A stretch of DNA of 64,000 nucleotides from Ktedonobacter racemifer DSM 44963 (GTDB taxonomy: Bacteria > Chloroflexota > Ktedonobacteria > Ktedonobacterales > Ktedonobacteraceae), in assembly GCF_000178855.1 (NCBI RefSeq), contig NZ_ADVG01000003.1, forward strand, positions 1,116,001 to 1,180,000, read 5' to 3'. The position numbers were made by a program, and so were the translations under genes. The notes under the pieces are model-generated. The model was not told the origin of the DNA. It did not search any database and was given only the letters and a program-made list of their open reading frames with translations. Shown one piece after another: positions 51,386-59,527 of this stretch; the stretch's first letter is position 1, and every line of letters starts with the position of its first letter.

Positions 51386-51673
51386 AGACCCCATTATACA
51401 AATATTTACTCCCTACCGATCTGTTGCGGAAATACATGCATCTTCTCCGAAGAACATCAACGGAGCTTTCTACTCTGCCGCAACCAAAAGCCGATCCGCC
51501 AAGGATTTTTAGTCCAATGGGTAGGTCAGGTATGTGTCAAGAAGGTCTTGGCGAGGTTTCAGCGCGTGCTTTAGCAGCACGGCCTCCCACATTGCAGGAG
51601 AGTTTGGCAATTCATCAACGCATCTGATAGTATGGAAGAGTACTATCAGCTATAGCGAGATGGAGGGAAACCA
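51386..51673. other. Intergenic region with a dispersed-repeat copy
   Basis: About 290 bases. The only structure is at 51547-51578, where CTTGGCGAGGTTTC and GCGTGCTTTAGCAGC (reverse complements of motifs at 48162-48175 and 48094-48108) stand close together. GGAGGG near the end is the ribosome site of the molybdopterin enzyme. Confidence 0.5.
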
Positions 51674-53728
51674 ATGCCAGCCAGGCGCCAGATCACAACT
51701 ATGTGCCCAATGAACTGTCTACCTACGCAGTGCGGTATGACCGTCGAGGTTGAAGAGAATAAGCTCGTGTCGCTCAAGGGCGACGTCCATAACCCGGATA
51801 GCCGGGGCTTCCTCTGCATTCGTGGCAGAGCGGCGGGCGAGATTTTTGACAATCCCAAACGCTTGCTACACCCTCTGCGGCGCGTGGGAGCACGAGGCGA
51901 GAACAGGTGGGAAGAGTGCTCGTGGGACGAGGCGTACAACCTGATTGTTGAGAACATACAACAGACGCAGCCTGAGCGGGTTGGCCTCTGGCGTGGACAT
52001 GGCGTGGGTACAACCGGGATTGCCTCGTCGATGATCAGTCGCCTGGGAATCCTCGCTGGTTACCAGAACTGGAACACGGGAATTGTCTGCTGGAACATGG
52101 GCGGCTATGGCCTGGGCCTGACCGGCACGCTGGAGACCCATACGAAAGAGGATATGGCGGCGAACTCACGCACTATTCTCTTCTGGGGTTCGACCCTCTC
52201 CAGCCAGCCAGGCACGGCGCCGCACCTGATCGAGGCACGCAAGCGCGGCGCGTACGTCGTCCACATCGATACACGACGCACAGAGATCTCGCGCCACGCC
52301 GATGAAGTTATTCTGCTCCAACCAGGCAGCGATGCCGCGCTGGCACTCGCCATGGCCCATGTCATCCTGCAAGAAGGATTGAGCGACCAGGCCTTTATTG
52401 ATCAGCATACCCTTGGCTTCACGGAATTTGCCGCGCATGTCCAGCAATACACACCAGAATGGGCGGCGGAGATGACCGGAATTGAACCAGAGCGCATCCG
52501 CCAGTTAGCCCGACGCTATGCCACGGCGACGCCAGCGATGATCGTGCTGGGTGGTAGTTCCATGTATAAGCACCAGCATGGCTGGGAGGCCAGCCGGGCC
52601 ATTGCCTGTCTCCCCGCCCTCACAGGTCAACTGGGTCTCGCGGGCGGCGGTCTGGGACCTCGCCACGGCGCCTCTCCTCGTAGCGATGGCAATGCGAATG
52701 TCATGCAGGATATCGTTGCCAGACCGAACCCCGCACCCATTCCCAGTCACATGCCAACGATTAGCGCGGCATTCCAGGATGACAAGATCGATGTACTGCT
52801 CGTACTTGGCAGCAATATGCTCTCCACCTTCGCAGACAATAATGCGTTAGCACGTGGGTTAGAGCAGATCAAGTGTATCGTCTCGTTTGACCTCTTTATG
52901 AACGAGACTGCCCGGCGCTATGCCGACCTGATTATTCCCGGCACAGCATGGCTGGAGGATATAGGTCTCAAGCAGACGGCGACACATATGTACCTGATGG
53001 AACGCGCCCTGGAGCCAGAGGGCGAGTGCCGCTCCCTGATCACTGTCTTGCGTCAGCTCGCAGACAGGCTAGAGCTAGAAAACTTCTTTCCCTGGGCCAA
53101 CGAAGAGGGGTATATCAATGCCCTCCTGGCGAAGCAGCAAACACCATCTGGTAAGAAGCTTACAGTAGACGATCTGCGAGCGAGCGGAGGTTACTGGCAG
53201 AAAAGTGGACTTGAGCACATCGCCTACCTGGATCACCAGTACCATACGCCATCGAAGAAAGTCGAGTTCTGGAGCGAGCGCGCACAGGAAGTGGGCCTTC
53301 CGCCACTGCCAACTTATACAGCGCCCCAGAGAGAGGCCTATCCCCTGCGCTTCTGCCAGGGCCGCACGCTGACTGCCTTCCACGCCTTCTTCGATGAGGG
53401 ACAAGCCCTGCCAACCCTGGCCAGGGTCAATCCAGGACCAGAGCTATGGATACATCCCCAGGACGCGCAGGCGCGTGAGATCGAGACTGGTAGCTTGATT
53501 GTTATGAATAACGAGCGTGGCAGCTTCGAGGCCAGAGCGCACATAACCGAGGATGTCCTGCCGGGCGTAGTCTGGATGCGAGATGGCTGGGCGGGCGTGA
53601 ACCGCCTCACTAGCGGCGCGCCAGTCGTTCCCCTGGCGGCCAACGACGCGGTCGCGGGCATTCCTGGCGGCCAGGCCACCTACGATGCCTGGATTGAGGT
53701 ACACAAAGTGGTCGGGATCAAGGCATGA
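51674..53728 (+). CDS. Molybdopterin-dependent oxidoreductase (formate-dehydrogenase-like)
   Basis: 684-residue enzyme of the DMSO-reductase superfamily, binding bis-MGD and one Fe-S cluster. Four Cys for a [4Fe-4S] cluster lie at the start: MCPMNCLPTQC and, ~28 residues later, FLCIRG. Typical later motifs: WDEAYNLI, GWEASRAIACLPALTG, NANVMQDI, VLGSNMLSTFAD, ETARRYADLIIPGTAWLE, and a C-terminal dinucleotide-binding domain (IHPQDAQAREIETGSLIVMNNERG). No twin-Arg signal, so cytosolic. GGAGGG precedes the ATG. Its stop overlaps the ATG of the formyltransferase gene (ATGA), a strong sign of joint function. The substrate is unknown; formate or a formyl compound would suit the pair. Confidence 0.88.
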   Translation: MPARRQITTMCPMNCLPTQCGMTVEVEENKLVSLKGDVHNPDSRGFLCIRGRAAGEIFDNPKRLLHPLRRVGARGENRWEECSWDEAYNLIVENIQQTQPERVGLWRGHGVGTTGIASSMISRLGILAGYQNWNTGIVCWNMGGYGLGLTGTLETHTKEDMAANSRTILFWGSTLSSQPGTAPHLIEARKRGAYVVHIDTRRTEISRHADEVILLQPGSDAALALAMAHVILQEGLSDQAFIDQHTLGFTEFAAHVQQYTPEWAAEMTGIEPERIRQLARRYATATPAMIVLGGSSMYKHQHGWEASRAIACLPALTGQLGLAGGGLGPRHGASPRSDGNANVMQDIVARPNPAPIPSHMPTISAAFQDDKIDVLLVLGSNMLSTFADNNALARGLEQIKCIVSFDLFMNETARRYADLIIPGTAWLEDIGLKQTATHMYLMERALEPEGECRSLITVLRQLADRLELENFFPWANEEGYINALLAKQQTPSGKKLTVDDLRASGGYWQKSGLEHIAYLDHQYHTPSKKVEFWSERAQEVGLPPLPTYTAPQREAYPLRFCQGRTLTAFHAFFDEGQALPTLARVNPGPELWIHPQDAQAREIETGSLIVMNNERGSFEARAHITEDVLPGVVWMRDGWAGVNRLTSGAPVVPLAANDAVAGIPGGQATYDAWIEVHKVVGIKA

Positions 53729-54327
53729 GGCTAAAATTAGGCTTTCTCGCATCACATGGCGGGAGTAGCTTTCAAACCATTTACCAGGCCATACGGGCTG
53801 GCCAACTGGACGCCGAGGCTTGCGTTGTTATAAGCAATAATAGCAAGTCTGCGGCACTGGCCTTCGCCCGGACGGCTGGCGTGCCAGCTTATCACCTCAG
53901 CCTCCAGACGGAATCCACTCCCGAACTGCTGGATGAGGAGATCAAGCGTACCCTCCAGGCGCACGGGGTCCAGTTTGTGGTCCTCAGCGGATATATGAAA
54001 AAGCTGGGACCACAGACGCTCGCGACTTACCATCAGCGGATCTTCAATATTCATCCCGCCCTCCTGCCCAACTATGGAGGTCGGGGCATGTATGGAGATC
54101 ATGTTCATCAAGCCGTGTTGGCGGCAGGCGAGCGCGAGTCTGGTATTACGGTCCACATTATAGACGAGCACTATGACCACGGCGAGACCATTGCTCAATG
54201 CAGAGTGCCAATCCTGCCAGGAGACACCGTAGAGAGCCTGAGTCAACGCGTCAAAGAGCGGGAGCCAGGCTTCTTCATCGAAGTATTGCAACACCTGGCT
54301 GCACAAAACACATTTATGGAGCGGTAG
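53725..54327 (+). CDS. PurN-like formyltransferase
   Basis: 200-residue formyl-group transferase of the glycinamide ribonucleotide transformylase (PurN) family. N-terminal LGFLASHGGSSFQTI, VVISNNSKSAAL, and the active-site motif FNIHPALLPNYGGRGMYGDHVH, with catalytic Asn and His, then the Asp in HIIDEHYDHGETI. All three catalytic residues are present. The ATG overlaps the stop of the molybdopterin enzyme gene by four bases, so the two are translationally coupled, which is unusual for a purine gene. It may be the genome's PurN or a specialised paralogue that moves formyl groups for the linked enzyme. Confidence 0.87.
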   Translation: MRLKLGFLASHGGSSFQTIYQAIRAGQLDAEACVVISNNSKSAALAFARTAGVPAYHLSLQTESTPELLDEEIKRTLQAHGVQFVVLSGYMKKLGPQTLATYHQRIFNIHPALLPNYGGRGMYGDHVHQAVLAAGERESGITVHIIDEHYDHGETIAQCRVPILPGDTVESLSQRVKEREPGFFIEVLQHLAAQNTFMER

Positions 54328-54404
54328 AGCAAAGCGTAGAAGCATGACATCGTTCTTTGTTCAATAATATGTTCATTCCTCCTTAAGGAGACGAAAGGAT
54401 GCTA

Positions 54405-55591
54405 GTGCAATCGTTCAAAAGAAAGTAGGAAAGTAGCCGATATGAGAAGGTATGCAACCCATTTTCATTCGACCACTCACCGAACCCGAGCGAGCCCATA
54501 TCGAGGCTCGCTTACGCTCCGGCTCAGCCTTTGTGCTACGCCGTTGCCAGATCCTTCTGGCTTCAGCCCGTGGAGAGCGAGCCATCGCCATTGCGCGGCA
54601 ACTGGGCTGCGACGACCAGACGGTGCGCAATGTGATCAAAGACTTCAACGAGCAGGGGCTCGACGTGCTCAAGAAGGAGTCCTGTCGCCCTCATCGGCTA
54701 CGCACCAGCATTGCCGACGAGAATCTGCCAGCCCTGCGCGATCTGCTGCATCGCAGCCCGCGCGATTTTGGGATCGCGCGCAATCTCTGGTCTCTCCCAC
54801 TGGTGGCGCAGATCTGCTTGTCACAAGGACTCGTGGCTGCCCCGACCACTGCTGCCAGTGTCCGCCGTGCGCTCAAGCGCTTGGGGGTCAGTTGGAAACG
54901 CGCCCGCGCACTGGATCACCAGCCCCGATCCGCAGTATGCACGAAAAAAAAGGCTCGTGACCGCTTGATCGCGTACGCTCAACCCCGCTCTGATTGGGCC
55001 ATTGGCTTCCTCGACGAGGGCTGGTGGAGCCGATTTGCTCTTCCACGCCTTTATGCCTGGCAAGACTCCGAGCACCCCGTCCGTTTGGTTGAGCAATCCT
55101 GGCAAAAGAATGATCCAGACCCAAAAGCATTGGCGTGCTATGGGGTTCTCTGGCAAAAGGGAACCACGGAGGAACCCGTGCGAGAGCAGATGTGGCTTCG
55201 TTTTGTCACAGGACGCCCGGTGAGTGAGATCACCATCCAGTTTCTGGACTGGTGTTGTCAGCAATTGGCCGCACAAGGCAAACGTCAGTGGCTCCTCATC
55301 TGGGACAACGCCTCCTGGCATGAAAGCCGCGAGAGTGCGCACCTGGATCAGAAAACACAACCTCGCGGTCAAACAAACGGGCGAAGGGGTACGGATTTTG
55401 CCTTTCCAACTGCCCACCAAAAGTCCCTGGCTCAATCCAATTGAGCCCAAGTGGGTCCATGGCAAACGCAATGTGGCCGAAACCAATGGGTTGCTTTCGG
55501 CTCATCACCTCGCTGAGCGGATCTGTGCCTATTATGGGTGTGCATATGAGCCACATTTATCTCTTTCCGAAAAGGTTTCGTAATCTTGCAC
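54405..55591 (+). mobile_element. IS630-type insertion sequence A
   Basis: About 1187 bp between TA dinucleotides (54403-54404 and 55592-55593). The ends share GTGCAA and then partly match. One transposase gene fills the element; its stop lies next to the right end. TA target duplication and DDE transposase type agree with IS630/Tc1-mariner. Confidence 0.8.
54452..55583 (+). pseudogene. IS630-family transposase with one frameshift
   Basis: An N-terminal HTH (ARGERAIAIARQLGCDDQTVRNVI) is followed by a second helix-turn-helix and the DDE domain: Asp in WAIGFLDEGWW, Asp in LLIWDNASWH, and the final Glu in SPWLNPIEPKWVHGKR. The last acid lies in another frame. Removing one base in GCGAGAGTGCGC near 55333 restores SREVRTWIRKHN, the normal family sequence. 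The total would be about 377 residues. Either inactive now or expressed through a shift. It fills element A. Confidence 0.85.
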
Positions 55592-55596
55592 TAGTA

Positions 55597-56820
55597 TTCT
55601 GTCATGCTTCAATGGATGGGTAAAGACGCTTGAGCTTGATGCGCGCATCAGCCGTGGTAAAGCGCCAGTTGATGGTCACTTTTGCCTGGTTGCGCTCCTG
55701 CTGCCAAGCATCCACCTGAGCAGTAAGCGCCTGCATGTTGGGAAAGCGATCGGACAAGCATTGCCGTGCGAGAACGGACAGTTCGATCTCGGCCATATTC
55801 AGCCAACTCCCATGCTTGGGCGTGTAATGGATCTCCAGTTTTTCGGTCAGCCGTCGAGCTTCTGCGGGCTCAAAGACCTCGTAAAACGAGGAAGGCGTAT
55901 GCGTGTTGAGATTGTCCATCACGAGCACAATTTTTTCGGCATGGGGGTAGTGAAGGTCAATCACATCACGCAGAAACAGCGCCCAGTCCTTTTTGGTTCG
56001 CCGCTTGCTCACGCGCACCTGGCACGCTCCCGTTTCCGGCTCCATGGCGAGAAACACGCTACACACTCCTTTGCGTTCATATTCGTCATCGACGCGCTCT
56101 GGCTCGCCGGCTTCCATCGGGATCGGCTTGCGCGTGTGAGCCAGCACTTGTTTGCTTCCCTCATCCATACACATCTTCGGCACCCGCGGATCATAGGGAC
56201 GCTGGTACACTTCCAGCACATCCTCCATGTGATACACACATTCCGCATTCGCTTCTGGCGGAATGCAGAAAGGCTTTTTTCGCCACGGTTTCAGTTCATT
56301 TTTTTTAGTGTGACCCAGACGGTATTGTGGCTGATCTGATCAATGTACCCCAGTTGCACCAGCTTCTCGGCGAGCATCCGCATCGTCCAACGCTTTTGTC
56401 CCCCTTCCGTCTGGCTACAGGCCAGCGTGACCAGGCGTGCTTCCAGTTCTCCATCCATTTTCCGCTTCTGGGGCCGTTCCGGCTGTGGACGCCGCACCAG
56501 AGCATCCAACAGCCCTCCCTCAACAAAGCGTTTGCGCACCCGTTCTACTGTGGCCCTTCCGACTGAGAGCGCTTCGGCGATCTGCTCATCTGTCCACCCT
56601 GGCCCTCCCTCTGCCTGATCGGCTTTCAGTAAAATTCTCGCGTGTGTCTGACTGCGCGCTGTTGCCTTCCCTCCTGTCAGCAGGCTTTCGAGCATCTGGC
56701 GTTGCTGGGCATCTAACTGGACGCTCTACTTCTTCATGGAGCCTCCTTGAATGGATCTGTTTCGTTTGTCCTTCAAGGATACTCCATCTTTTTCAGCTCA
56801 TCAAATCAAGGATGACAGAG
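55597..56820 (-). mobile_element. IS630-type insertion sequence B
   Basis: About 1224 bp between TA dinucleotides (55595-55596 and 56821-56822). Terminal repeats TTCTGTCATGCTT and CTCTGTCATCCTT match at 11 of 13 positions. It is inserted 3 bases from the right end flank of element A, in opposite orientation. The transposase stop codon lies inside the left terminal repeat. Confidence 0.8.
55602..56737 (-). pseudogene. IS630-family transposase in two frames, with an early stop
   Basis: The ATG at 56737 follows AAGGAGG but codon 4 is TAG (56726-56728); the family normally has a sense codon there. The frame continues with HTH motifs (GWTDEQIAEALSVGRATVERVRKRF) to LGYIDQISHNTVWVTLKK, then must shift by -1 on a run of eight A residues (56303-56310) to reach NELKPWRKKPF and the DDE domain (KMCMDEGSKQ, VLVMDNLNTHTPSSF, HGSWLNMAEIE). 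The A8 run is a plausible programmed-frameshift or slippage site, as used by several IS630 members. The nonsense codon suggests this copy is dead unless translation starts downstream. Confidence 0.85.
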
Positions 56821-57002
56821 TACTAGGTACGTTACCAAGTATCCTTTCAGTTGGTCTCTATCGACTCATACGTTTAGGCGCTTTTGTAGAGGACCTGGTA
56901 GCGAGCGAGAATGTGGTTGGAGTCTTCCCAGGTGTGCACATCGATAAGCCGCAGCGAGACTTCAGGCTTGCCCGCGAAGACGGGGATTCCTTATACGTGT
57001 AA

Positions 57003-57130
57003 AACTCTATCACTAGAATTTCGCTGCTGATAGAATTTTACACATATTCTGGGCCTACCTCTTGAGGGCTCATGCCACGTAGTCAACCCTTATCGCGCTT
57101 GAGGATGGAAACGAAGTGAGCGATCGTCCC
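57003..57130. other. Short intergenic region
   Basis: Contains an imperfect inverted repeat TGTAAAACTCTATCA (56999-57013) with TGATAGAATTTTACA (57028-57042) just after the stop of the interrupted small gene. It could end that transcript. Nothing else is recognised. Confidence 0.4.
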
Positions 57131-58477
57131 TCACTTCGGCATCAGCCACTCGGCGATGTCGGCAACGACGGCCGGGTCGACGTGTTGCGCCGGTTCGTAT
57201 TCCGTAGGCGTGGATGGACCTGTGCCGGAGAAGAAGAGATGGTTGTCAGCGTCGTAGACCCGGATGGTGACATCAGGCCGATGACCGAGACCTGCCTTCC
57301 ACCGTGAGAGATCATCCTCGACAGTCACTTGATAGTCACGGCCACCCTGGAGAATGAGCATTGGTTTGTCCAGCGTTGCCGCAGTCATGACCGGATCGTA
57401 GCTGCGCAGGTCTAACCAGTACGATGCCGACAGATCGAAGGGTAAATCCCTGGTCGGCGTCGACGGGGACAGGTGAGGGCTGTCAACCATCGCGGCCTGT
57501 CGTGTAATCGTCTCGACCATAGCTTCCATATCTGGGCCGGGATAAAGTTGGGCGAGATAGCGAGTCACGCGGATGGCTGCGTGTTGCATTGGTTGCGCGT
57601 CACCGGCCAGGATGACTAAACCGGCAACGGACGCCTCGGTGGTGGCAACACGCGGGGCGACCTTACCGCCCATGCTGTGACCGAGGACGAAGACCCGTGC
57701 CGAGTCCACGGTCGGCTGTTGCTGAAGCAGATGGACGGCGGCAAGCGCATGCGGCACATACTCGTCAGTCATCGTGAAATCGCGCGTGTTCGCCACTCGG
57801 CGACTATGGGTGTAGGTTACCTTGTCGAAGCGTAATACCGCCACACCACGACTGGCCAGCCCCCACGCGAGATCTTTGAGAGGCTTGTTCGACCCGCTGG
57901 TTTCGTCGCGGTCGAATGGCCCTCCTCCGCTGAGCAGCACAACGCCTGGTCGTGGGCCGCGTCCATGGGGCAGGCTCAACGTGCCTGATACAGCAAGCGG
58001 GCCGGATCCGACCGTGACATCACGCTCGTCGAAGCTATCCGGGTCCGCGTAGGTCGGCTGGGTCCACGACGTGGCTGGGGGCGCAAGTCGGAAACCATTC
58101 AGGAGACCCTTGCTATCGACCGACATAACCATTGTGAGCTCACCATGCTCACACGTGACTGGGATACTCACGCGGACCAGCCCTTCTCCCATTTGATCGA
58201 GCAGCGGCTCCCCGATGGTGGAAACGGGGCCACTTTTGCCTATCTCGGCTAACCAGGCAACACGCACCGTCTCTGCAGATACTGCCGCCCGCAGCGGCGG
58301 CGCGAACAACTCCTCAATATCTGCGAAGCGCCCGTCCCGAGCCATCTCGACAACTGTAATGGCGATCACTGTCGCATCGGTTGTAGCCAACTTAGTAATC
58401 TCCTCTCTCGTTTTTGCGAACGTTAGCTCATAATCAGGTATTTCTTCAATGTCGGCTTCATGTCGCAGTCTCAACAT
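57131..58477 (-). CDS. Alpha/beta hydrolase with N-terminal DUF3887-like domain
   Basis: About 448 residues. The N-terminal ~110 residues (VIAITVVEMARDGRFADIEELFAPPLR) form a DUF3887-type domain often fused to such hydrolases. The C-terminal domain is an alpha/beta hydrolase of the BAAT/dienelactone-hydrolase style: GVVLLSGGGPFDRDE for the oxyanion strand, nucleophile Ser in VFVLGHSMGGKVAP, Asp in MLILQGGRDYQV and His in YDADNHLFFSG. No signal peptide. The start is uncertain: ATG 58477 or GTG 58492, neither with a ribosome site, and both overlap palindromes that probably bind the divergent regulator. The block 57.1-59.4 kb has an actinobacterial flavour. Confidence 0.83.
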   Translation of the reverse strand: MLRLRHEADIEEIPDYELTFAKTREEITKLATTDATVIAITVVEMARDGRFADIEELFAPPLRAAVSAETVRVAWLAEIGKSGPVSTIGEPLLDQMGEGLVRVSIPVTCEHGELTMVMSVDSKGLLNGFRLAPPATSWTQPTYADPDSFDERDVTVGSGPLAVSGTLSLPHGRGPRPGVVLLSGGGPFDRDETSGSNKPLKDLAWGLASRGVAVLRFDKVTYTHSRRVANTRDFTMTDEYVPHALAAVHLLQQQPTVDSARVFVLGHSMGGKVAPRVATTEASVAGLVILAGDAQPMQHAAIRVTRYLAQLYPGPDMEAMVETITRQAAMVDSPHLSPSTPTRDLPFDLSASYWLDLRSYDPVMTAATLDKPMLILQGGRDYQVTVEDDLSRWKAGLGHRPDVTIRVYDADNHLFFSGTGPSTPTEYEPAQHVDPAVVADIAEWLMPK

Positions 58478-58529
58478 TGAGAATGATACCACACAGTCTC
58501 AATTTTGAGAATAGTCTCACATGTGAGAC
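58469..58529. promoter_or_regulatory. Three TCTCA-N4-TGAGA palindromic operators
   Basis: Palindromes TCTCAACATTGAGA (58469-58482), TCTCAATTTTGAGA (58497-58510) and TCTCACATGTGAGA (58515-58528) fill the gap between the divergent hydrolase and HTH regulator genes. Centres are 28 and 18 bases apart. GATACCA and TGGTATC also face each other here. They are most likely the regulator's own binding sites. Confidence 0.75.
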
Positions 58530-58538
58530 AATGGTATC

Positions 58539-59090
58539 ATGGATACAATCGAACTACTCTTACATCCAGTGAGGCTTCGCATCGTGCACGCCATGTCTGG
58601 TGGGCGAACCCTCACGACTTTCCAACTGCGCGCTCGGATGCCCGATGTCTCGAAGGCCACCATGTACCGGCAGATCGGCCTACTTGTCGATGGAGGCATC
58701 CTCGAGGTGGAAGGTGAACAGAAGGTGGGTGGCACCGTCGAACGCCGGTACCGGCTACGAGGGCCGAGTACGGTGATCAGTGCCGACGCGGCCGCGTCGG
58801 TATCACTGGAAGACTATCGCCGCGCATTCGCCACGGCGATGACCGCCTTGCTTGGCGAGTTCAACGCCTACCTCGACCGGGGCCACGCTGACCCGACAGC
58901 CGACTCTGTAGGATTCCGGCAACATTCGCTTTGGCTCAGCCCAAACGAGCGCGACGAACTGATCAGTGAGATGCGCAAGGCAATCGTACCACGGTTGAAA
59001 AACGAACCCGCGCCGGACCGCAGGCAACACCTTCTCAGCCCGATCCTGTTCCCAATCGAGGACTTGCCACCACAGACACCTGGGAAGTAA
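58539..59090 (+). CDS. ArsR-like winged-helix transcriptional regulator
   Basis: 183 residues. The N-terminal winged helix (IELLLHPVRLRIVHAMS, FQLRARMPDVSKATMYRQIGLLVDGGILEV, then GGTVERRYRL) fits ArsR/HTH_20-type regulators. The C-terminal half is helical (LEDYRRAFATAMTALLGEFNAYL) and may bind a ligand or form dimers. The ATG at 58539 has no ribosome site and lies ten bases after the last operator, so the transcript may be leaderless or very short-leadered. Divergent to the hydrolase; the three palindromes between them suggest joint control of both genes. Codon use is more GC-rich than average. Confidence 0.85.
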   Translation: MDTIELLLHPVRLRIVHAMSGGRTLTTFQLRARMPDVSKATMYRQIGLLVDGGILEVEGEQKVGGTVERRYRLRGPSTVISADAAASVSLEDYRRAFATAMTALLGEFNAYLDRGHADPTADSVGFRQHSLWLSPNERDELISEMRKAIVPRLKNEPAPDRRQHLLSPILFPIEDLPPQTPGK

Positions 59091-59164
59091 GTCCATAGGC
59101 TGGTCGGTGTTTGTTTGATGGGTGAGTACCTAAACGTTGCACATTTTTACGAAAGAGAGCCTTT

Positions 59165-59356
59165 ACCACACAGCGTGTTGATCTCCTGACTGTCCTCTCC
59201 CCATTGCCGCACGAAGGCTGGTCACGCTCGGCAATGGTGACGGGGGCGGGCAAGGTCCGGGAACGGACTGTGCTGTTCTATGCGCAGTGGCTGGTGAGCC
59301 ACGAACGGCCGCACGTCAAGCAGGTCAAACGCATCGTCAACACGACGCATATGTAG
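59165..59356 (+). pseudogene. DinB-like protein, C-terminal fragment
   Basis: The open stretch ends at TAG 59354 and encodes QRVDLLTVLSPLPHEGW, VTGAGKVRERTVLFYAQWL and SHERPHVKQVKRIV. This is the usual end of a DinB/YfiT-like four-helix protein (the HERPHxxQ helix). The first two thirds of the family, including the metal-binding helices, are missing. It belongs to the GC-rich segment with the hydrolase and its regulator and was probably truncated at that segment's right edge. Confidence 0.6.
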
Positions 59357-59527
59357 GGTTATTTACAACGCTCATTAGCCTACACGTAGCCCCCCAAAAG
59401 CCCTTTCGTCTTGTCTGACAATATTCCATACTTTTTTTATCTCATGAAGATGCGCTGCGAAGTTGCAGCGTCATTGCCATCATGGCTGTGCATACGAGGG
59501 CCATTGCATAGAGGGGATGTGGGTTAT

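Larger units (their letters stand above)
54399..57002 (+). pseudogene. 62-codon gene interrupted after its first codon by two IS630 elements
   Basis: AAGGAG (54385-54390) and ATG (54399) are followed at once by the first IS. Removing both elements and one TA copy each joins 54399-54404, 55594-55596 and 56823-57002 into an open frame: MLVLGTLPSILSVGL, then LIRLGAFVEDLVASENVVGV and a charged end RLAREDGDSLYV before TAA at 57002. The frame, ribosome site and both target duplications fit together. The ~62-residue product is not recognised. Its upstream neighbour is the formyltransferase gene, 71 bases away on the same strand. Confidence 0.7.
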
